This document shows, piece after piece, positions 56,798 through 60,229 of a stretch of 60,229 nt of DNA. The stretch is from an uncultured Pseudomonas sp. (GTDB taxonomy: Bacteria; Pseudomonadota; Gammaproteobacteria; Pseudomonadales; Pseudomonadaceae). How positions within the stretch are numbered: position 1 is the stretch's first letter; each line of letters opens with the position of its first letter. The position numbers were made by a program, and so were the translations under genes. The notes below the pieces were generated by a model, which was not told the DNA's origin, did no database searches, and saw only the letters and a list, made by a program, of their open reading frames with translations. Location: positions 1-60,229 of the forward strand of contig CAMPJN010000001.1 of the NCBI GenBank assembly GCA_946886875.1. Reading direction: 5' to 3'.

Positions 56798-57367
56798 TTA
56801 CTCTTCCCACGGCCCATGAAGCTCTTCTCCTGATGGGATAGGAGCGATACTTCCTGCTGAAGACTCGAGCTCTCTAATCACGGCAAGGAAGTAGTCAGAT
56901 GCTCGACTCGACATTGACATCCAGCGCTCAACATAATTCTTACGCCACTCAGCTGACCATTTTGACCAAGGTTTTTTAGACTTTACATATTCAATCTCAC
57001 GACCAAGAGCATCGATGATTCCAACCGCCATGGCCAGCCTGTTTGCGCAGTTGCCAGGCAGCGGCGAGAGGGCTTCAATAGTATCAATATCGAGGACATC
57101 TGCGAGTGCTCGAAGCGTCAACATGTCACAGGCAAAGTTATCATTACTACCTTCTTGTTCATCTTCGTAGAAAGCAAAAGCGGCCATTTTATGTCGCACT
57201 TCTTCACCAACAAGACGAACAGATTCAAGAAGACGAGCAGCAACTAACCCGGCCTTTCTCTTCTCATTACCCCTCCTATAAAATTCGGCCTGCAGTGCAA
57301 GTATTAACGCAACTACAACTGCGGCCACAGTCCCAATAGCCGAGAACGCATCCCAGTAAATCTGCAT
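56798..57367 (-). CDS. Accessory membrane-anchored helical protein
   Basis: 189 residues. One N-terminal membrane segment (AIGTVAAVVVALILALQAEF, about 10-29), then a soluble helical domain (KAGLVAARLLESVRLVGEE, WRKNYVERWMSMSSRASDY). Its first gene position in the leftward cluster suggests that it, the DUF4238-like and possibly the HNH-like gene form one transcription unit. Function unknown. Confidence 0.7.
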   Translation of the reverse strand: MQIYWDAFSAIGTVAAVVVALILALQAEFYRRGNEKRKAGLVAARLLESVRLVGEEVRHKMAAFAFYEDEQEGSNDNFACDMLTLRALADVLDIDTIEALSPLPGNCANRLAMAVGIIDALGREIEYVKSKKPWSKWSAEWRKNYVERWMSMSSRASDYFLAVIRELESSAGSIAPIPSGEELHGPWEE

Positions 57368-57453
57368 ACAGAAATTCTCTACTCACCCGGCTCGTTGCCG
57401 CTTAGCTTGAACCTACCCCACATTCATCCTGCACGCTACTGGCGAGTATTCCC

Positions 57454-57711
57454 ATGCGTATTGAACAATCCGTCGTAACTAAGCTGCTCATCAGCGAGGC
57501 ACCAAACCTTGACCCGATCACTGCATTCCTTGATCACTTCGAGCCTGGCAAGGGGAAGATTACCGTCAACTGCCTGGACAAAAGTTGGACCGCAAACTGG
57601 GGAGGCATGAGCGACGACGTGGCGACCTTCTGCCGCACTACCGGCGAACGCATCAGCGTATGCCGCTGCCTGCGCTGCACCCCACAACACTCAAGCAACC
57701 CAAGGCCCTAA
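57454..57711 (+). CDS. Small protein before xis
   Basis: 85 residues. EAPNLDPITAFLDHFEPG, then KSWTANWGGMSDDVATF resembles a small protein found near int/xis in enteric and pseudomonad phages. It has four cysteines (CRTTGERISVCRCLRC) near the end. The ribosome binding site is weak. May take part in control of integration; function unknown. Confidence 0.6.
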   Translation: MRIEQSVVTKLLISEAPNLDPITAFLDHFEPGKGKITVNCLDKSWTANWGGMSDDVATFCRTTGERISVCRCLRCTPQHSSNPRP

Positions 57712-57787
57712 CCGGGCCTCGCACTCTCACTATCACACCGCCAACATTCACACCCTGCGCTACTGCGCGGGGCAGCGAGGTATCGCT

Positions 57788-58111
57788 ATGTCCAACGAAC
57801 AGAAGGACCACTACAACGAGAAGGAATTCGCCCAACTGCTCGGCACCACCGTCCGGGCGCTTCAAGCTCGCCGCGCACGGCAGCAGATCCCAGCCGGGGT
57901 CTGGATCAAGCAAGGTCGCCAAACCATCTACAGCAAACGGAGATACTACGAATGGCTGGAAAGCCAATGGACATGCCCACCGGGGTGGAACTCTTCCGCA
58001 AGTCCCTTCGCATCCGCTTCACCTGGAACGGTCGACGCTGCAGCGAAACTCTCCCGTATCCCGTCACACCGAAGGGGATCGCGGCTGCCGCCCAGCTTAG
58101 AAATCAGGTAG
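57788..58111 (+). CDS. xis: Excisionase (Xis), MerR-like winged helix
   Basis: 107 codons. Residues 1-60 (YNEKEFAQLLGTTVRALQAR, interrupted; GVWIKQGRQTIYSKRRYYEWL) form a winged helix of the excisionase/MerR type. The last 40 residues read along the int gene in another frame and look like chance sequence, so the effective protein may be about 65 residues. GAGG before ATG 57788. The frame overlaps int by about 140 nt, coupling the two proteins. Confidence 0.72.
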   Translation: MSNEQKDHYNEKEFAQLLGTTVRALQARRARQQIPAGVWIKQGRQTIYSKRRYYEWLESQWTCPPGWNSSASPFASASPGTVDAAAKLSRIPSHRRGSRLPPSLEIR

Positions 58112-59145
58112 TCAGCCTAACCAAGCTGGGCCTTCTGGATGATGCGAAGTACGCCGAGCTGTTCCCTGGCTCGGCACTTCCGGCCGGAGGCATCCCCTGC
58201 TTTGGTGAATATGCCCAACTCTGGCTGGACAGCCGCGACATCACCGCCGGCACGCGCCTGAACTACAAGGGCGCCCTGAATCTTTACTGGATGCCGCATC
58301 TGGCGCTGACCCGCATCGACCTGATCACTACCACCCTGCTCCGGCGAATCATCACAGTGATCGACTGGACGTCACCAGGTGTGAAGCGAAATGCCCTGGT
58401 CAGGCTCACTACGATTCTGAAGTCTGCCGTCGCAGACGGACTGATTACCAAGAATCCAGCAGAGCCACTTGAGCTGCCACGCCGGACAAAGAAGGAGGTC
58501 GACCCATTCACCATGGGTGAGGCTGACCAGATCATCAACCGGCTCTACCAGACAGATCACTGGCCCAGCCTGATTTATGCGGCTCTGTTCGAGTTTCTGT
58601 TCTTCACTGGCCTGCGCATCTCGGAAGCACTCGCCCTGCGCTGGGAAGACGTCGACTGGGGCCGCCGCCAGGTGCATGTTCGCCGAACGGTCGCCCTGGG
58701 CGAGGTCGAGGAGCGAACCAAGACCGGCAAGGACCGCTTCGTCCTACTGAACCAGCGCGCCCTCAATGCCCTATGGTTCGCCAAGATGTACGCCGAGCGG
58801 CGTCTGCTGGGTGTGGGTCGGGTCAAGTCCACACCCTATGTCTTCCCCCCATCCAAGGGGCAGGAGCACGTCAAGGAAACTTCCAACGTACATCACCAGT
58901 GGCGCCCTACTCTGGCGGCACTTGGTGTCAGGTATCGGCCTCCATATAACTGCCGTCACACCTATGCGACAATATGCTTAATGTCCGGCCTAAATCCCGC
59001 ATTTATTGCCCAGCAATTGGGTCACAGCATTCAAATGCTGCTCTCGACCTATGCCCGCTGGCTCAACTCAAGCTCCGATTGGAGCGAACTGGACAAGCTG
59101 CAAATTGGTATCAAATCGGTATCGCCAGAATCCAAGCCGCTCTAA
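57973..59145 (+). CDS. int: Tyrosine-family phage integrase
   Basis: 390 residues from ATG 57973, 9 nt behind GGAAAG; ATG 57952 and 57967 are alternatives (397 residues from 57952). An arm-binding N-terminus (RIRFTWNGRRCSET), a core-binding helix region and the catalytic domain: Arg in FTGLRISEAL, Lys in TKTGKDRF, YNCRHTYAT (Tyr replaces the usual His of HxxR, as in many Pseudomonas integrases), His in QLGHS and nucleophile Tyr in LLSTYARWL. Its stop is 20 nt from the restored ybiT start. Confidence 0.9.
   Translation: MPTGVELFRKSLRIRFTWNGRRCSETLPYPVTPKGIAAAAQLRNQVVSLTKLGLLDDAKYAELFPGSALPAGGIPCFGEYAQLWLDSRDITAGTRLNYKGALNLYWMPHLALTRIDLITTTLLRRIITVIDWTSPGVKRNALVRLTTILKSAVADGLITKNPAEPLELPRRTKKEVDPFTMGEADQIINRLYQTDHWPSLIYAALFEFLFFTGLRISEALALRWEDVDWGRRQVHVRRTVALGEVEERTKTGKDRFVLLNQRALNALWFAKMYAERRLLGVGRVKSTPYVFPPSKGQEHVKETSNVHHQWRPTLAALGVRYRPPYNCRHTYATICLMSGLNPAFIAQQLGHSIQMLLSTYARWLNSSSDWSELDKLQIGIKSVSPESKPL
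59105..59123 (+). repeat. Paired TTGGTATC-type repeats, possible arm sites (right)
   Basis: TTGGTATC (59105-59112) and TCGGTATC (59116-59123) with an AAA spacer lie inside the last codons of int, 45-60 nt from the attR core. The left-end pair at 206-225 has the same form. Probable integrase arm-binding sites. Confidence 0.45.
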
Positions 59146-59154
59146 GTTATTGAT

Positions 59155-59168
59155 AGGAAAGACCTTTG
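59155..59168 (+). promoter_or_regulatory. Phage-supplied ribosome binding site and TTG start for ybiT
   Basis: AGGAAAG (59155-59161) and TTG (59166-59168), 7 nt after AGGA, are on the phage side of attR. They replace the host GTG start that stayed at attL (85-87). Thus ybiT keeps its full coding sequence and a good translation signal in the lysogen. Confidence 0.72.
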
Positions 59169-60229
59169 ATCTCCACCGCTAACATCACCATGCAATTCGG
59201 GGCCAAACCCCTGTTCGAGAACGTTTCCGTCAAGTTTGGCGGCGGCAACCGCTACGGCCTGATCGGGGCTAACGGCTGCGGCAAGTCGACCTTTATGAAA
59301 ATTCTCGGCGACGACCTGGAACCGAGCGGCGGCCAGGTGATGCTCGAGCCGAACGTGCGCCTGGGTAAACTGCGCCAGGATCAGTTCGCCTACGAAGACT
59401 TCAACGTGATCGACACCGTGATCATGGGCCATGAAGAGCTGTGGAAAGTCAAAGCCGAGCGTGACCGCATCTACTCCCTGGCGGAGATGAGCGAAGAAGA
59501 CGGCATGAAGGTCGGCGAACTCGAAGGTGAGTTCGCCGAGATGGACGGCTACACCGCCGAATCCCGTGCAGGCGAGCTGCTGCTCGGCCTGGGTATTCCG
59601 CTGGAGCAGCACTTCGGCCCGATGAGCGAAGTCGCCCCTGGCTGGAAGCTGCGCGTACTGCTGGCGCAGGCACTGTTCTCCGATCCGGACGTGCTGCTGC
59701 TCGACGAGCCGACAAACCACCTGGATATCAACACCATCCGCTGGCTGGAAAACATCCTCACGGCGCGTAACAGCACCATGATCATCATTTCCCACGACCG
59801 TCACTTCTTGAACTCGGTCTGCACCCATATGGCCGACCTGGATTACGGCGAGCTGCGCCTGTTCCCCGGCAACTATGACGAGTACATGACCGCTGCGACC
59901 CAGTCGCGCGAGCAGTTGCTGTCGGATAACGCCAAGAAGAAGGCGCAGATTTCCGAGCTGCAGAGCTTCGTCAGCCGCTTCTCGGCCAACGCCTCCAAGG
60001 CCAAGCAGGCCACCTCGCGCGCCAAGCAGATCGACAAGATCCAGCTGGCCGAGGTCAAACCGTCCAGCCGCGTCAGCCCCTTTATCCGCTTCGAGCAGAA
60101 CAAGAAGCTGCACCGCCAGGCCGTGATGGTCGACAAAATGGCCAAGGGCTTCGACGGCAAGCCGCTGTTCAAGAACTTCAGCTTCCAGGTTGAAGCCGGC
60201 GAGCGCGTCGCGATCATCGGCCCCAACGG
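59166..60229 (+). CDS. ybiT: ABC-F ATPase YbiT, 3' end outside the window
   Basis: 354 codons visible of about 530. First ABC domain: Walker [10 protein letters not shown], signature-type region [17 protein letters not shown], Walker [12 protein letters not shown] and switch HDRHF. Then the ABC-F linker ([19 protein letters not shown]) and the start of the second domain up to GPN of its Walker A. The protein closely follows E. coli YbiT. ABC-F proteins act on the ribosome, not in transport. Integration swapped its promoter and start codon: transcription must now come from the int side or a phage promoter. Confidence 0.93.
   Translation, partial: MISTANITMQFGAKPLFENVSVKFGGGNRYGLIGANGCGKSTFMKILGDDLEPSGGQVMLEPNVRLGKLRQDQFAYEDFNVIDTVIMGHEELWKVKAERDRIYSLAEMSEEDGMKVGELEGEFAEMDGYTAESRAGELLLGLGIPLEQHFGPMSEVAPGWKLRVLLAQALFSDPDVLLLDEPTNHLDINTIRWLENILTARNSTMIIISHDRHFLNSVCTHMADLDYGELRLFPGNYDEYMTAATQSREQLLSDNAKKKAQISELQSFVSRFSANASKAKQATSRAKQIDKIQLAEVKPSSRVSPFIRFEQNKKLHRQAVMVDKMAKGFDGKPLFKNFSFQVEAGERVAIIGPN
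59167..59195. other. attR core (right attachment site)
   Basis: Exact copy of the 29-bp core at 86-114, here continuous with the body of ybiT. Left of it is phage sequence (int end), right of it the host gene. Confidence 0.92.

Larger units (their letters stand above)
86..59195. mobile_element. Complete lambda-like podophage prophage
   Basis: A full set of phage modules lies between two copies of a 29-bp direct repeat: integrase and excisionase, CI/Cro, replication O/P, RecT/exonuclease, terminase, portal, scaffold, capsid, tail and lysis genes. Absence of a tape-measure protein and tail sheath, together with a giant polyvalent ejection protein and a portal of about 730 residues, suggests a short-tailed phage of the epsilon15/BPP-1/BcepC6B kind; that is inference from family knowledge. 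I saw no frameshift or truncation in an essential structural, replication or integration gene, so the element may be inducible. Confidence 0.93.

Overview
The window carries one nearly complete, lambda-like temperate podophage genome (about 59 kb) integrated in a Pseudomonas chromosome. Host evidence: the gene broken by the insertion is the ABC-F ATPase ybiT, reading almost residue for residue like the pseudomonad and enterobacterial protein; a DUF1654 protein (a Pseudomonas family) is present; and the GC content is high. The prophage is bounded by a 29-bp direct repeat (attL 86-114, attR 59167-59195) that covers the first ten codons of ybiT. At attR the phage supplies its own Shine-Dalgarno and a TTG start, so ybiT is restored directly behind the integrase gene.

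Layout. (1) 115-4478: accessory left end, with a small gene between two attC-like elements, a divergent CsrA-like gene, an unknown gene, a type VI secretion PAAR / peptidoglycan amidase / immunity operon and two small envelope genes. (2) 4480-36250, all leftward: late genes. Read in transcription order they are holin, Rz/Rz1 spanins, small and large terminase, portal, scaffold, major capsid, adaptors, a 20-residue-repeat protein, an S74-chaperoned tail fibre, a glycine-rich adhesin, a PP-loop ATPase, a lipoprotein, a lambda R-type transglycosylase, further tail-tip and internal proteins, and a 2736-residue polyvalent ejection protein. (3) 36.3-39.9 kb: small leftward genes, nearly every one followed by a strong terminator, so late transcription probably needs antitermination. 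(4) 39.9-44.5 kb, leftward: RuvC-like resolvase, DUF1364, a DUF1367-like protein, replication proteins P and O (O contains six iterons, the probable origin), small genes and cro. (5) 44.5-48.1 kb: immunity region with cI, two operators beside cro/cI and three more at 48.0 kb. Between them, directly behind cI, sits an AT-rich 671-residue protein that joins a GHKL ATPase to a Shedu-like nuclease. (6) 48.4-53.5 kb, rightward: csrA, small genes, RecT, a YqaJ exonuclease and a methylase-like protein without the catalytic NPPY motif. (7) 53.5-57.4 kb, leftward: AT-rich accessory cluster of membrane proteins, an HNH-type protein and a DUF4238-like protein. (8) 57.4-59.2 kb: a small gene, xis, int, attR and ybiT (cut by the window end).

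How it works together: CI binding at both operator clusters should silence the leftward replication arm and the rightward recombination arm. The genes likely to be active in the lysogen are cI with the GHKL-nuclease gene, the accessory clusters at each end, and int-ybiT. The best candidates for an undescribed system are the GHKL-Shedu fusion in the rex-like position, the 53.5-57.4 kb cluster and the PP-loop gene among the tail genes. No tRNA, rRNA or CRISPR array was seen.
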